Positions 22,620 to 31,050 of a DNA stretch of 64,000 bases are shown piece by piece. The first letter of the stretch is position 1. Every line of letters begins with the position of its first letter. A program made the translations under genes and the position numbers. This DNA is from Paractinoplanes pyxinae. GTDB lineage: Bacteria; Actinomycetota; Actinomycetes; Mycobacteriales; Micromonosporaceae. The stretch covers positions 930,001 to 994,000 of the forward strand of contig NZ_JAPNTZ010000001.1 of NCBI RefSeq assembly GCF_026626335.1, read 5' to 3'. The notes below the pieces were generated by a model. That model searched no databases, was not told where the DNA came from, and saw only the letters and a program-made list of their open reading frames with translations.

Positions 22620-23803
22620 CGGTCCGGGCCGTACAGGCCGAAGTGCAGGGCCGGGTCGGCCGGATCCCACGAGTTGGTGAACTGGGATCGGGCGCCCATC
22701 TCGGCCACCCGGCTCAGCAGATCGTTGCCGAGGGCGAGGCGGCCGGGTTCCCAAGCCGCCAGAGCGCTCGGCACATCCGGCGAAGAAGCCAGTGAGGAAG
22801 CCAGCGACCAGGCGTCGGCGGCGGCCTTGGCGGTGCCGGCGGCGGCGTGCGGGCGGGCGGCGAAGGCGGCGTCGCCGATCAGCGCGATGCGGCCGAACGC
22901 CATGTTGCGCACCGCGATGTCGAGGACGATTTGGATGTACGGCTCGGGCGTACGCGCAATCAGTTCGGCCGCAGCCGGCGGGAGCACCTTCGCGGCGTCG
23001 GCCCGCATCTCGTTGACGAACCGGTGCTGAACCTGTCCGGGGTGGACGGACACGGGAGCGGTGAACCCGCGCAGATCCGTCGTCATCTCGTCCAGGGCGG
23101 GGCCCTCGGCGACGTTGCGGTACCAGATGTAGTTGAACTGCCGGTTCCCGGTGGCCAGGCTGCCGTCGGCGCCGGGGATGGCGTACATGCAGATGTGCGA
23201 GGAGTCGATCAGCGCGTAGGCCAGGGCGTCGTTGATCAGATCGGCCGTCTCGCGGGTGACTTCGCGCTCGGGCACGCAGCCGCGCCAGCCGATGTAGCCC
23301 GCGTAGCGAGGCTGCACCCGCGGTTGCAGCCGGCGCCGGCCGACCGACGAGATGCCGTCGGCGAACACGAGCAGGTCGGCCCGCTCGGTGCGCCCGCTGG
23401 TGAAGCGCAGCTCGACGCCGTCCGCGTCCTGGTCGACCCCGACGGCGTACTCGCCCAGGTGGTACCGCTCGGCGCCGAAGTCGTCGAACAGCACCCGGTA
23501 CATCGTCGTCCAGGAGCTGAAACGCCACGCCGCCGGTTCCTCGTACACAATCTTGTTGTCGTCGCCGAGATACCGCATCACCGACGACCCGATGCTCACG
23601 TCGTCTACGCCGAAGCTGTGCGGCCGCTCGGCGATCCAGCGCACGGTGTCCGGCTGCAGCACGATGCCGCCGCCCCGGCCGTCGAGGTAGGCCGGCGTAC
23701 GTTCGAAGATGTCGACGTCGAAGCCCTGCTCGCGCAGCAGCAGCCCGGCCGTGAGCCCGGCGAACGAGCCGCCGACGACGATCGCGCGACCCCGGTCAGT
23801 CAT
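22616..23803 (-). CDS. FAD-dependent monooxygenase (PHBH fold, dihydroxypyridine-hydroxylase-like)
   Basis: 395 residues from ATG 23803. The FAD-binding start is AIVVGGSFAGLTAGLLLREQ (GxGxxG form GGSFAG) followed by the acidic end of beta-2 (DIFERTP). ADLLVFADGISSVGRRRL is the DG motif region, and FGRIALIGDAAFAARPHAAA is the GD motif that binds the ribityl chain. The family adds one oxygen atom to aromatic or heteroaromatic rings using NAD(P)H. The pattern resembles 2,6-dihydroxypyridine 3-hydroxylases, but substrate is not proven. The start overlaps the cupin stop by 8 nt, so both are one operon, probably controlled by the divergent PucR regulator. Confidence 0.85.
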   Translation of the reverse strand: MTDRGRAIVVGGSFAGLTAGLLLREQGFDVDIFERTPAYLDGRGGGIVLQPDTVRWIAERPHSFGVDDVSIGSSVMRYLGDDNKIVYEEPAAWRFSSWTTMYRVLFDDFGAERYHLGEYAVGVDQDADGVELRFTSGRTERADLLVFADGISSVGRRRLQPRVQPRYAGYIGWRGCVPEREVTRETADLINDALAYALIDSSHICMYAIPGADGSLATGNRQFNYIWYRNVAEGPALDEMTTDLRGFTAPVSVHPGQVQHRFVNEMRADAAKVLPPAAAELIARTPEPYIQIVLDIAVRNMAFGRIALIGDAAFAARPHAAAGTAKAAADAWSLASSLASSPDVPSALAAWEPGRLALGNDLLSRVAEMGARSQFTNSWDPADPALHFGLYGPDR

Positions 23804-24239
23804 GGTCGTACCGCCCCTCGGTCAGGCGCGGACCGTATGGGTGATCGGCGAGGTTGATGACGATGGCGTCCTGGGTCGTGCGGGCGACGATCATCTTGAC
23901 CGGCTCGGTGTCGCTGGCGTTCTCCTCCCAGTGCACGACGTCCGGCTTGATGTAGACGAAGTCGCCCGGGTGGGCCTCGGCCACGGTGTCGAGCTTGTCG
24001 CCGATCCACCACCGGCCGACACCGCTGAGCACGTACAGGGCCGTCTCCGACTTCCCGTGGTGGTGGACGCCGGTCTTGCTGCCGGCGGGCAGCACGGACA
24101 GGCCCATCCACAGATCCTGGGAGCCGAGGCGGCGAGCGGAGACGGCCTCGAACCGTTTCAGGCCGGACGTCTGGGGCGTCTGATCGGACAGATCGCCGGC
24201 GCGGACGATGTGCACGCCGGCATCGGACTGGTCGCTCAT
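23796..24239 (-). CDS. Small cupin protein
   Basis: 147 residues from ATG 24239. A single cupin domain: GSKTGVHHHGKSETALYVLS gives metal ligands HHH and E, and HPGDFVYIKPDVVHWEEN gives the second motif with the final His. Short cupins of this type act as small-ring dioxygenases, isomerases or ligand-binding accessory proteins. It precedes and overlaps the FAD monooxygenase gene, suggesting a joint role in turnover of an aromatic compound. The gene starts 91 bp from the divergent PucR-type regulator. Confidence 0.82.
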   Translation of the reverse strand: MSDQSDAGVHIVRAGDLSDQTPQTSGLKRFEAVSARRLGSQDLWMGLSVLPAGSKTGVHHHGKSETALYVLSGVGRWWIGDKLDTVAEAHPGDFVYIKPDVVHWEENASDTEPVKMIVARTTQDAIVINLADHPYGPRLTEGRYDHD

Positions 24240-24276
24240 GGGCCTAACTGTGGCGTTCCGGCCGCCCGGTTCGACA

Positions 24277-24290
24277 TGTGCGGCCACACA
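24277..24290. promoter_or_regulatory. Palindromic TGTGCGGCCACACA, putative PucR-type regulator site
   Basis: A 14-bp inverted repeat (TGTG-CGGCCA-CACA) lies between the cupin start (24239) and the regulator start (24331). A near copy, TGTGCGGGGCCACACA, and a further GGCCACACA lie upstream of the other PucR-type gene in this window (30957-31002). That makes an autoregulatory site likely. Confidence 0.5.
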
Positions 24291-24330
24291 GGTATGGCGC
24301 GGGGTCAGTTGTGATGGCACAGTCTCGGGC

Positions 24331-26022
24331 ATGCAGACGACCGGTGCCGTGCAGCTGCGTCAGTGGCTCGAGGCGATCGCCGCCATCGCGACCGCGCTCA
24401 ATCGGCCGGTGTCGCTGCCCGAGGTGCTCGACCTGGTCTCGGCGACGGCGTCGGGCCTGCTGGGGTACGACTTCTGCGCCGTGCTGCTCGTCGACGAACC
24501 GCGCCGCAAGCTGGTCATCACCGGCGCCCACGGGCTGTCCCCGCGCTACATCGAGCAGGTCAACGCCGACCACCCGGTCGTGCTCGAACCCGACGACGAG
24601 CCCCGCGCCCCGTCCAGCCGCGCCTTCCTCACCGGCACCTCGGTGCAGGTGCCGGACACGGTCGCCGACGCCACGTTCCTGCCCTGGGGCGGGGTTGCCC
24701 GGCAGCAGGGCTACCGTTCGATGATCTCAGTGCCGGTCTTCTCGGCCGGGGTGCCGGTGGGCACGCTGAACTGCTACACCCGCATGCCGCACGAGTTCGG
24801 CCCCGGCGAGCAGGAGCTGTTGTCGCTGCTGGCCGACCAGGCCGGTGTGGCCATCGAGACGGCCCGCCTGCGCGAGCGTGAAGCGGCCACGATCGCGTCG
24901 CTCACCAAGGCCAACACGGCTCTGCGCCGGGGCGAGGAGGTGCACGAGCAATTCACCCGGGTCGCCCTGCGCGGCGGCGGTGTGGCCGGGGTGGCCGCCG
25001 CTCTGGCCGAATTGCTGCGTACGTCGGTGGTGGTGCTCGAGGAGCCGTCGGGCGTGCAGCTGGCGGCGGCCGGCGACGACCCGGTCGAGGACGGGCAGGC
25101 CACGCTCGTGGTGCTCGGCAACGAGACGGTGGCCCGCATCGTGGTGCCGCGCTCCGAGACGCCGCTGGCGGCTTTGGACGTACGGGCCCTGGAGCACGCG
25201 GCGACGGTCTGTGCCCTCGAGGTGCTTCGCGCCCGCACCGCGCACGAGGTGGAGTGGCGCCTCTCCGGCGAGGTGGTGAGCGACCTGCTCGCCGGCAACC
25301 CGGCCGGCCTGGTCACGGCAGCCGAGCGAGCCGGTCGCCTCGGCCTCGACCTGACCAAGCCGCACGCGGTCATCGTGGTCAACGGCGGCCCGTCCGCCCG
25401 CGTCCTGTCGGTGGCCCGCTCGCTCGCGGCGACCGCCCAGCCCCGCGCCCTGGCCGGCGCGATCGGCGACGACGTGGTCCTGCTGTGGCCGGCCGGCGCC
25501 GAGTCGGAGGCCGAACGGCTGCTGCAGCAGGTGCGCCGCATCGGAGCCGGCCCCGAGACGGCGGTCGCGGTTTCCCCGCTGTGCCACGCCCTGACCGACT
25601 ACCCGTCGGCTTACCGCCGAGGCCGCGGCGCCGCCACGATCGCCCGCCTGCGCGGCAACGCCGACACGGTCGCCACGTTCGAGTCGCTGGGCGTGCACGG
25701 CCTGCTGCTGCAACTCCAGGACGTCGCCGAACTACGCCGCTTCGCCGCCGAAACCCTGGCCCCGATCCGCAACTACGACGCCGCCCGCGGCACCGCACTC
25801 GAACAAACCCTTCGCGCGTACGTGACGCACGACCTCAACACAGCGGCGACGGCCGCCGCCCTCTTCGTCCACCCCAACACCGTCAATCTGCGCCTGCGAA
25901 AGGCCGAGCAGCTGCTGGGCGTCTCCACCTCCCAGGTACGAGTCCTGGCCGAACTACAGGTGGCCCTGAGCGCCGACGACGTGGCCGACGCCCTGGCCGC
26001 CCCCGGTTCCCCGAACAGCTAA
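24331..26022 (+). CDS. PucR-family regulator with N-terminal GAF domain
   Basis: 563 residues from ATG 24331. A GAF domain (about 20-185) contains LLGYDFCAVLLVDEPRRKLV, QQGYRSMISVPVFSAGVPVG and LLADQAGVAIETARLRERE, which senses a small ligand. A central region (200-450) has the degenerate cyclase-like fold of this family (RAGRLGLDLTKPHAVIVVNG). The C-terminal PucR helix-turn-helix reads LEQTLRAYVTHDLNTAATAA followed by ALFVHPNTVNLRLRKAEQLL. Such regulators activate or repress nearby catabolic genes. Divergent to cupin/monooxygenase, these are the likely targets. Confidence 0.87.
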   Translation: MQTTGAVQLRQWLEAIAAIATALNRPVSLPEVLDLVSATASGLLGYDFCAVLLVDEPRRKLVITGAHGLSPRYIEQVNADHPVVLEPDDEPRAPSSRAFLTGTSVQVPDTVADATFLPWGGVARQQGYRSMISVPVFSAGVPVGTLNCYTRMPHEFGPGEQELLSLLADQAGVAIETARLREREAATIASLTKANTALRRGEEVHEQFTRVALRGGGVAGVAAALAELLRTSVVVLEEPSGVQLAAAGDDPVEDGQATLVVLGNETVARIVVPRSETPLAALDVRALEHAATVCALEVLRARTAHEVEWRLSGEVVSDLLAGNPAGLVTAAERAGRLGLDLTKPHAVIVVNGGPSARVLSVARSLAATAQPRALAGAIGDDVVLLWPAGAESEAERLLQQVRRIGAGPETAVAVSPLCHALTDYPSAYRRGRGAATIARLRGNADTVATFESLGVHGLLLQLQDVAELRRFAAETLAPIRNYDAARGTALEQTLRAYVTHDLNTAATAAALFVHPNTVNLRLRKAEQLLGVSTSQVRVLAELQVALSADDVADALAAPGSPNS

Positions 26023-26193
26023 GCGTTCGAGACCCACCTCGACGCGCCGAAGGCGAACAGCAGCCGGGTCGGCCCGGCCACCGACTCCCTGCCCGGCGGA
26101 GGAGGACCGAGGCCGACTTCGAACGCACCGGCCGAGCGCCCGAGGGCTGCGGCCTCTCCGCCGGGCGATGAGGGAGCACTGATCGCGCCGCCG

Positions 26194-26230
26194 ACCGATC
26201 ACAACGCACCGATCACAACGCACCGATCAC
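26194..26230. repeat. 14-bp direct repeat, 2.6 copies
   Basis: ACCGATCACAACGC at 26194-26207 and 26208-26221, then a partial third copy, ACCGATCAC, at 26222-26230. It sits in the gene-poor stretch after the PucR gene. The spacing resembles iterons, but no replication gene is present. The rest of 26023-26270 shows nothing I can name. Confidence 0.8.
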
Positions 26231-26269
26231 GGGACCTAGCACAAGTTTGGGGACTGAGGTTGGGTCCAC

Positions 26270-26769
26270 AGAGCCAAGCTGTGGAGCACCGCCGAGGTGG
26301 ACAGGGCCTTTCCCGTCGAAGTCTCCGTGTGCGCTTCGACGGCAATGAGCTGTTCGGCCGCGGAGCCGATGACCACGGTCGTCGCCGGTGCCAAGGCGCC
26401 TGGCGGAACCACAAAACGCGCGGTTTCGGCGCCAACTCGCCTCTCGGGTCCGTCCGGGTCGGTGGTCCGGCCAAGGCTCGGCTGACCAGCTCGGACAGCC
26501 GGGTGCGCATCGAACCGCTGGGTGACGAAGTCCAGATGATCACCAATGCCGACGACGTCGGCTTGTGGAGTGGGAAAGTCACGGTGACCGGCGAGGGCAC
26601 CGTGACTATGCAGGTCGCAGTCACCGCTCTGCAAGCTGACGGCAAGGCGCCGCTGGCGCCCACGAAGGTCCTTCCGATCGCGATACGTGCGAATGAGCCG
26701 GGAAGGCTTTCTGTTTCACGCCGGAAGCTGCGCGAGCGAGGCGAACCGGCCGGCGAGAAGGCTCGATAG
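26270..26769 (+). pseudogene. Possible remnant of a small gene in two frames
   Basis: Between the PucR and EamA genes one rightward frame reads VDRAFPVEVSVCASTAMSCS and PMTTVVAGAKAPGGTTKRAV (about 26297-26440). A second frame continues ARLTSSDSRVRIEPLGDEVQ, VGLWSGKVTVTGEGTVTMQV and AVTALQADGKAPLAPTKVLP (26460-26690). Both have gene-like third-position GC and beta-strand-like alternation, as in a beta-sandwich domain, and would join with one shift near 26450. No start with a ribosome-binding site is evident. I do not recognise the family. It may instead be unrelated non-coding sequence. Confidence 0.33.
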
Positions 26770-26774
26770 CTGCT

Positions 26775-27677
26775 TCACGACGGCGACGAAGATTTCGTCG
26801 GTGATCGGCGCGGGCGAGGATGTGGCCGACGCTCTGGGTCGGCGGCGGCTCTGACTGCCACGGTGTTGGCCGCGACCACGATGGCGATGCCCGCCCATTC
26901 GTGCGGGTGCATGGTCTGGTTGAGGAGGAGCAGGCCGGCCAGGGCGGCCAGCACGGGGTGGATGCTCATGAAGACGCCGAAGAAGCGGGCGGGTACGCGG
27001 CGCAGGGCGATCACGTCGGCGGCGTACGGGATGGCCGAGCTCAGGACGCCCGCGCCCACCGCGTAGAGGATGGCGGCGGGCTCCCAGCGGCCGTGCAGGA
27101 ACAGCGTGGCCGCCACCGGGAGGTACATCAGCGCCGACACTGTGGTGGCCGCGGCGGGGGCTTGCAGGCCGGGCAGGCGGGCGCCGACCAGGCGGTTGAG
27201 CAGGATGTAGGCGGCCCAGCAGGTGGCGGCCAGCAGGCCCAGGCCGACTCCCAGGTAGTCGCTGGACGGGCCGGGCAGCACGAGCACGTACACGCCGGCG
27301 CAGGCCGCTATGGCGCAGAACAGATCCAGCCGGGTGCGGGACGCGGCCAGGGCGACGGCCAGGGGGCCCAGCACCTCCAGGGTGACGGCCAAGCCGAGCC
27401 CGATCCGGTCGATCGCGGTGTACAGGCTCAGGTTCATCGTGGCGAAGACCAGCCCCAGCAGCAGCGTCGGCCACCACTGGGCCCAGGTGAAGCGGCGCAG
27501 GTCGGGGCGGGCGACGGGCAGCAGGACGGCGGCCGCCACGAACTGGCGGACGGCCACGACGCCGGCGGGACCGATGGTGGCGAACGCGTGCGCGCCCACC
27601 GCCGCTCCGACCTGGTTGCTGGCGCCGCTGCCGACCATGGTGGCGATGCCGCCGAGCACTGATCCGCGAATAGCCAT
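26775..27677 (-). CDS. EamA-family (RhtA-like) drug/metabolite exporter
   Basis: 300 residues from ATG 27677 (ATG 27701 would add eight). Ten membrane helices arranged as two EamA halves: VAVRQFVAAAVLLPVARPDL, WWPTLLLGLVFATMNLSLYT, LGLAVTLEVLGPLAVALAAS and LGVGLGLLAATCWAAYILLN in the first part, VFMSIHPVLAALAGLLLLNQ near the end. The FATMNLSLYTAIDRIGLGLA segment is typical of RhtA-type amino-acid or metabolite exporters. It is divergent from the LysR regulator (68 bp between starts), which probably controls it. The C-terminal tail is basic. Confidence 0.88.
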   Translation of the reverse strand: MAIRGSVLGGIATMVGSGASNQVGAAVGAHAFATIGPAGVVAVRQFVAAAVLLPVARPDLRRFTWAQWWPTLLLGLVFATMNLSLYTAIDRIGLGLAVTLEVLGPLAVALAASRTRLDLFCAIAACAGVYVLVLPGPSSDYLGVGLGLLAATCWAAYILLNRLVGARLPGLQAPAAATTVSALMYLPVAATLFLHGRWEPAAILYAVGAGVLSSAIPYAADVIALRRVPARFFGVFMSIHPVLAALAGLLLLNQTMHPHEWAGIAIVVAANTVAVRAAADPERRPHPRPRRSPTKSSSPS

Positions 27678-27745
27678 GGGCCGAGTGTCGGCCGCGGGCA
27701 TTGATACGGGAAATGCACTAGCCGCACGACTTATACGCTCAGCGT

Positions 27746-28633
27746 ATGGAAGTTCAACTGCGTCAGTTGCAGGTGTTCGTGGCCGTGGTCGACGCCGGCA
27801 CGTTCACCGACGCAGCCGTCGCTCTCGACGTGTCGCAGGCGGCCGTGTCGCGGGCGGTCGCGGCGTTGGAGGCCACGCTCGGCACGCGGTTGCTGCAGCG
27901 GACGACCCGGCACGTCAGCCTGACCGTCACCGGGACACGCGTGCTCGCCTCGGCCCGGCGGGTGCTCGAGGAGGTCAACCATCTGCGGCGGGTTGTCGAG
28001 GAAGCGCGCACCGAGGTACGCGTCGGGTACGCCTGGGCTGCGCTGGGCAAGCACACTCGGCGGCTGCAGAAGACGTGGGCGGCCGCGCATCCCGGCGTGC
28101 CGCTGGTGTTCGTGCAGTCGAACACGCCGACGGCCGGGCTGAGCGAGGGCGTGGCCGACATGACCGTGGTTCGGCGGGCGCTGACCGATGCCCGCTTCGA
28201 GACCGCCCTGATCGGGGTCGAGGCCCGGTTCGCCGCCGTGGCCACCGACAACCCGCTGGCCCGGCGCCGGTCGGTGCGCCTGGCCGACCTGGCCCGCTAC
28301 GCCGTGGCGATCGACAGCCGCACGGGCACGACCACCCCGGACCTGTGGCCGCCGGGCTCGGCACCGGCCGCCATCCGTACGACTCACGGCGTCGACGAAT
28401 GGCTCACGCTCATCGCGGCCGGGCAGGCCGTCGGGATCACGTCCGAGGCGACAGCCAACCAGAACCCGCGGCCGGGGGTGGCCTACCGGGGCGTCCGTGA
28501 CGCCCAGCCGATCCCGGTGTGGCTGGCCTGGTGGAAGGACGAGCCGCCGGCTCACCTGACCGAGCTATTGAACCTGGCGTGCGAGACCTACCGGGCCGGG
28601 CAGCCGCCGGCGCGGGAGCGCGGCCAGCGGTAG
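27746..28633 (+). CDS. LysR-family transcriptional regulator
   Basis: 295 residues from ATG 27746. The N-terminal winged helix reads LRQLQVFVAVVDAGTFTDAA then VALDVSQAAVSRAVAALEAT and LGTRLLQRTTRHVSLTVTG. The effector domain is short and periplasmic-binding-like (RVGYAWAALGKHTRRLQKTW, LSEGVADMTVVRR). LysR proteins typically act on the divergent gene, here the EamA exporter. Its last 69 nt overlap the 3' end of the convergent MFS gene. Confidence 0.9.
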   Translation: MEVQLRQLQVFVAVVDAGTFTDAAVALDVSQAAVSRAVAALEATLGTRLLQRTTRHVSLTVTGTRVLASARRVLEEVNHLRRVVEEARTEVRVGYAWAALGKHTRRLQKTWAAAHPGVPLVFVQSNTPTAGLSEGVADMTVVRRALTDARFETALIGVEARFAAVATDNPLARRRSVRLADLARYAVAIDSRTGTTTPDLWPPGSAPAAIRTTHGVDEWLTLIAAGQAVGITSEATANQNPRPGVAYRGVRDAQPIPVWLAWWKDEPPAHLTELLNLACETYRAGQPPARERGQR

Positions 28634-29704
28634 GAGCCAGACGACGCCGACGGCCAGCAGCGTCCACGAGGCCAGGCCGTGATCGGCGGCCCAGCCCACC
28701 AGGGGAGTGGCCGCGACGACCAGGCCGAAGGCGGCCGTGTTCATCAGCCCGACCGCCGCCGCCGGGCGTTCCGGCACGAGGGCCTGGCCGGCGCCGACCA
28801 CGCCGGCGAAGGGGAGGCCGCTGAAAATGCCGAGAGTCAGCACGGCGAGTACGGCGACGGCGGGCGTGCTGCGCCACGACAAGGCCGCGGTGGCCGCGCC
28901 GCACGCCACCAGTGCCACCACCCAGATCTGGCGGGAGCTTTCCGGGAAGCGCGCGGCGAGCAGACCGCCGAGGGGACGGCTGACCACCGACAGGCCGAGG
29001 ACGCCGGAGCCGATGACGGCCGCCGTGGAGGGGCCGAAACGCCAGACGTCGACGAGCAAGGTGGTCGCCCACGACGAGAGCACCAGACCCAGGCCGAGCG
29101 TCACCGCGTGGACGGCGGCCAGGCGGAACAGCTGCGCATCGAGCACGGTGGCGCCACGTGACGACGTACGCGGGGAACTGGTTCGGCCGTAAAGAACTGA
29201 AAGGAGCAGCGCGGGCACGGTGATGACGAGTGTGGTCAGCCAGGGCGCACGCCAGTCGGCGAGGTGCGCCGTGAATGGGACAACCAGCACGGCCACGCCG
29301 GAGAAGGCGAGCGAGACGCCGCCGAAGATGCCCATGCCGCGCGCGCCGAGGCCGCTGGCCCGGGCGAGTTCGGCGCCGCAGACGAAACAGACGGCGAAGC
29401 CCGTGCCGGAAACGATCCGGGCCGCGATCGCCAGCCCGGGCTGGGGTGCGATCAGGGCGGCCAGATGCGCGGCGACCACCAGAGAAAGACCGGCAACCGC
29501 CGTGGCCCGTACGCCCAAGCGATCGACCACGACCCCGGCCGGGAACTGCAACGCCGCGTAGGGAGCGGCGAACGCCGACCCGAGCAGCCCGACCCAGAGC
29601 AGACTTGCGCCGTAGCCGGCCGCCACCGTCGCCGCGGCCGCTCCGGGCGCCGTCAGCGCCCAGCCCGCGGAACCGCCGAGCAGGCAGGCGAGGAGCAGCT
29701 TCAC
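28565..29704 (-). CDS. MFS transporter
   Basis: 379 residues from ATG 29704, overlapping the PucR-type gene's stop by 4 nt. Twelve helices are expected (LLWVGLLGSAFAAPYAALQF, ATAVAGLSLVVAAHLAALIA, VAVLAVLTLGIFSGLPFAGV). The loop between helices 2 and 3 reads GVVVDRLGVR, the MFS motif A. The build is of the NarK/CynX-like single-domain exporters or importers. Coupling to the upstream regulator suggests that its substrate is linked to that regulator's signal. Solute unknown. Confidence 0.85.
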   Translation of the reverse strand: MKLLLACLLGGSAGWALTAPGAAAATVAAGYGASLLWVGLLGSAFAAPYAALQFPAGVVVDRLGVRATAVAGLSLVVAAHLAALIAPQPGLAIAARIVSGTGFAVCFVCGAELARASGLGARGMGIFGGVSLAFSGVAVLVVPFTAHLADWRAPWLTTLVITVPALLLSVLYGRTSSPRTSSRGATVLDAQLFRLAAVHAVTLGLGLVLSSWATTLLVDVWRFGPSTAAVIGSGVLGLSVVSRPLGGLLAARFPESSRQIWVVALVACGAATAALSWRSTPAVAVLAVLTLGIFSGLPFAGVVGAGQALVPERPAAAVGLMNTAAFGLVVAATPLVGWAADHGLASWTLLAVGVVWLLPLAALPRRRLPGPVGLARQVQ

Positions 29705-30921
29705 GCGATCAGCAGCCGGGCCAGCCGGAGGGCGACCTGGAGTTCCGTGCGTCGTTCGGTGAGCGGCCGGCCCAGCAGCTCGGCCGCCTTCTGAAGACGG
29801 TTGCGCACGGTGTGCTCGTGCAGGTGCAGGTGGGCCGCGGTGGTCACGTGACTACCGTACCGGTGGGAAGCCTCGACCGTCTCGCGGAGCCGGGCCGCGA
29901 CCTCGTCCTCGGCGCCCAGCTCGCCCAGCTCGGCGCGGACGAAGGCCCGGGCCCGCGCCGGGTCGGCCATCAGCAGGACCTCCAGGCTGACGTCGGCGTA
30001 GCTGAGCACGCCGTGGCCCCAGGCCTCGCGCACGCTCTGCACGTCGCGGACCTGCCGCCAGCCGTCGCGGACACCCCGCACTCCGACGTGCGGCTCGCTC
30101 ACCGACGCCTCGACATCTAGCGAGCGCAGGCATTCGACAATTGCGGCGGTACGCGTGACCGGCCAGCCGGCCTGCCGGGGCTGAGCCAGCCACACCACCG
30201 TGCTGGTCAGGTCGATCGGGTGGACCAGCGTGTCCCGTACGTGGCACTTGTCGCGCAGCGTGTCGAGGACCTGCCGGGCGGCGGCTTCCGGCGTCGCGGG
30301 CAGCAGCACCGCGAGGTGGGCGGCGTCGAGCGGATAGTCGAGCAGCACCAGATCGGACGGCGGCAGCGGCGTCGAGTCGTCGCGCAGCAGGTGCTGCACC
30401 AGGCCGGCCCGCACGTGGTCGCGGGATCGGCTGAGCACGTCATCCGTACGCGCGAAGCTGTCGGCGACCAGCGAGGCGACGTGATGCTGATAGGCCAGCA
30501 CCAGCTCGGTGAGTGCCTGCAACGCCTCCAGGCTCTCGCGCCGGGGCACGTCGTCGTGCTCCGCCCGCGCCACCAGCTGATCGCTCCACTCCTGCCACAT
30601 GGTCAGGAAGCCCACCCGGTACGACCGTTGGAGCGCGGTCTGCGGCAGGCGCAACCGGGCCTGCAGCGCCGCCAGCGCGAACGGCTCGGTGAGACGCACC
30701 TCGGCCAGCGGGATGCGACCTGTGAGCACCAGGCGTAACGCCCGCAGGTTCTCGACCACGCTGGCGTGCAGCCGGGTCACGAACTCGTCGTTGTCGCGCA
30801 GGGTGTCGAAGGCGGCCTCGATGTCCGCCTCGACGACCCGGTCGGCCAGCGCCGGCAGGTCGACGGCGTCGGCGGCCTCGCGAGCCCAGAGGGGGAGAGG
30901 AGCCACTGCGATGGTCGTCAT
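29701..30921 (-). CDS. PucR-family helix-turn-helix regulator
   Basis: 406 residues from ATG 30921. No GAF domain; the N-terminal 170 residues are helical (VVENLRALRLVLTGRIPLAE, RVGFLTMWQEWSDQLVARAE), like the RsbRD/GGDEF-associated N-domain of this group. A central cyclase-like part follows. The C-terminal PucR helix-turn-helix is VEASHRYGSHVTTAAHLHLH then EHTVRNRLQKAAELLGRPL. It shares a promoter motif with the GAF-PucR gene at 24331. It is translationally coupled to the MFS gene it probably controls. Confidence 0.87.
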   Translation of the reverse strand: MTTIAVAPLPLWAREAADAVDLPALADRVVEADIEAAFDTLRDNDEFVTRLHASVVENLRALRLVLTGRIPLAEVRLTEPFALAALQARLRLPQTALQRSYRVGFLTMWQEWSDQLVARAEHDDVPRRESLEALQALTELVLAYQHHVASLVADSFARTDDVLSRSRDHVRAGLVQHLLRDDSTPLPPSDLVLLDYPLDAAHLAVLLPATPEAAARQVLDTLRDKCHVRDTLVHPIDLTSTVVWLAQPRQAGWPVTRTAAIVECLRSLDVEASVSEPHVGVRGVRDGWRQVRDVQSVREAWGHGVLSYADVSLEVLLMADPARARAFVRAELGELGAEDEVAARLRETVEASHRYGSHVTTAAHLHLHEHTVRNRLQKAAELLGRPLTERRTELQVALRLARLLIA

Positions 30922-30956
30922 GGCCTTACGTTGCCGCCGCCCCGGATTCGGTCCGA

Positions 30957-31002
30957 TGTGCGGGGCCACACACTGTCGGCCCAGAAATGGTTGGCCACAC
31001 AT
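30957..31002. promoter_or_regulatory. Repeated GGCCACACA sites upstream of the PucR-type gene
   Basis: TGTGCGGGGCCACACA at 30957-30972 and GGCCACACAT at 30993-31002, 29 bp apart, upstream of the start at 30921. The first differs from the 24277 site only by two extra G. Likely operator for one or both PucR-type regulators. Confidence 0.45.
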
Positions 31003-31027
31003 CGCGGCGGCCCCGTCGGCGCGGTGA

Positions 31028-31049
31028 GGCTGTGGCTTGTAACACAGCC
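31028..31049. terminator. Hairpin after the second lacI gene
   Basis: GGCTGTG (31028-31034) and CACAGCC (31043-31049) form a 7-bp stem with an 8-nt loop, two bases from the lacI stop. There is no T tract, as is common in actinomycetes. It may end lacI transcription before the PucR-type gene on the same strand. Confidence 0.5.
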
Positions 31050-31050
31050 G

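Noticed and set aside
26194..26230. 14-bp repeats as plasmid iterons
   Set aside because: Only 2.6 copies and no replication protein gene nearby.
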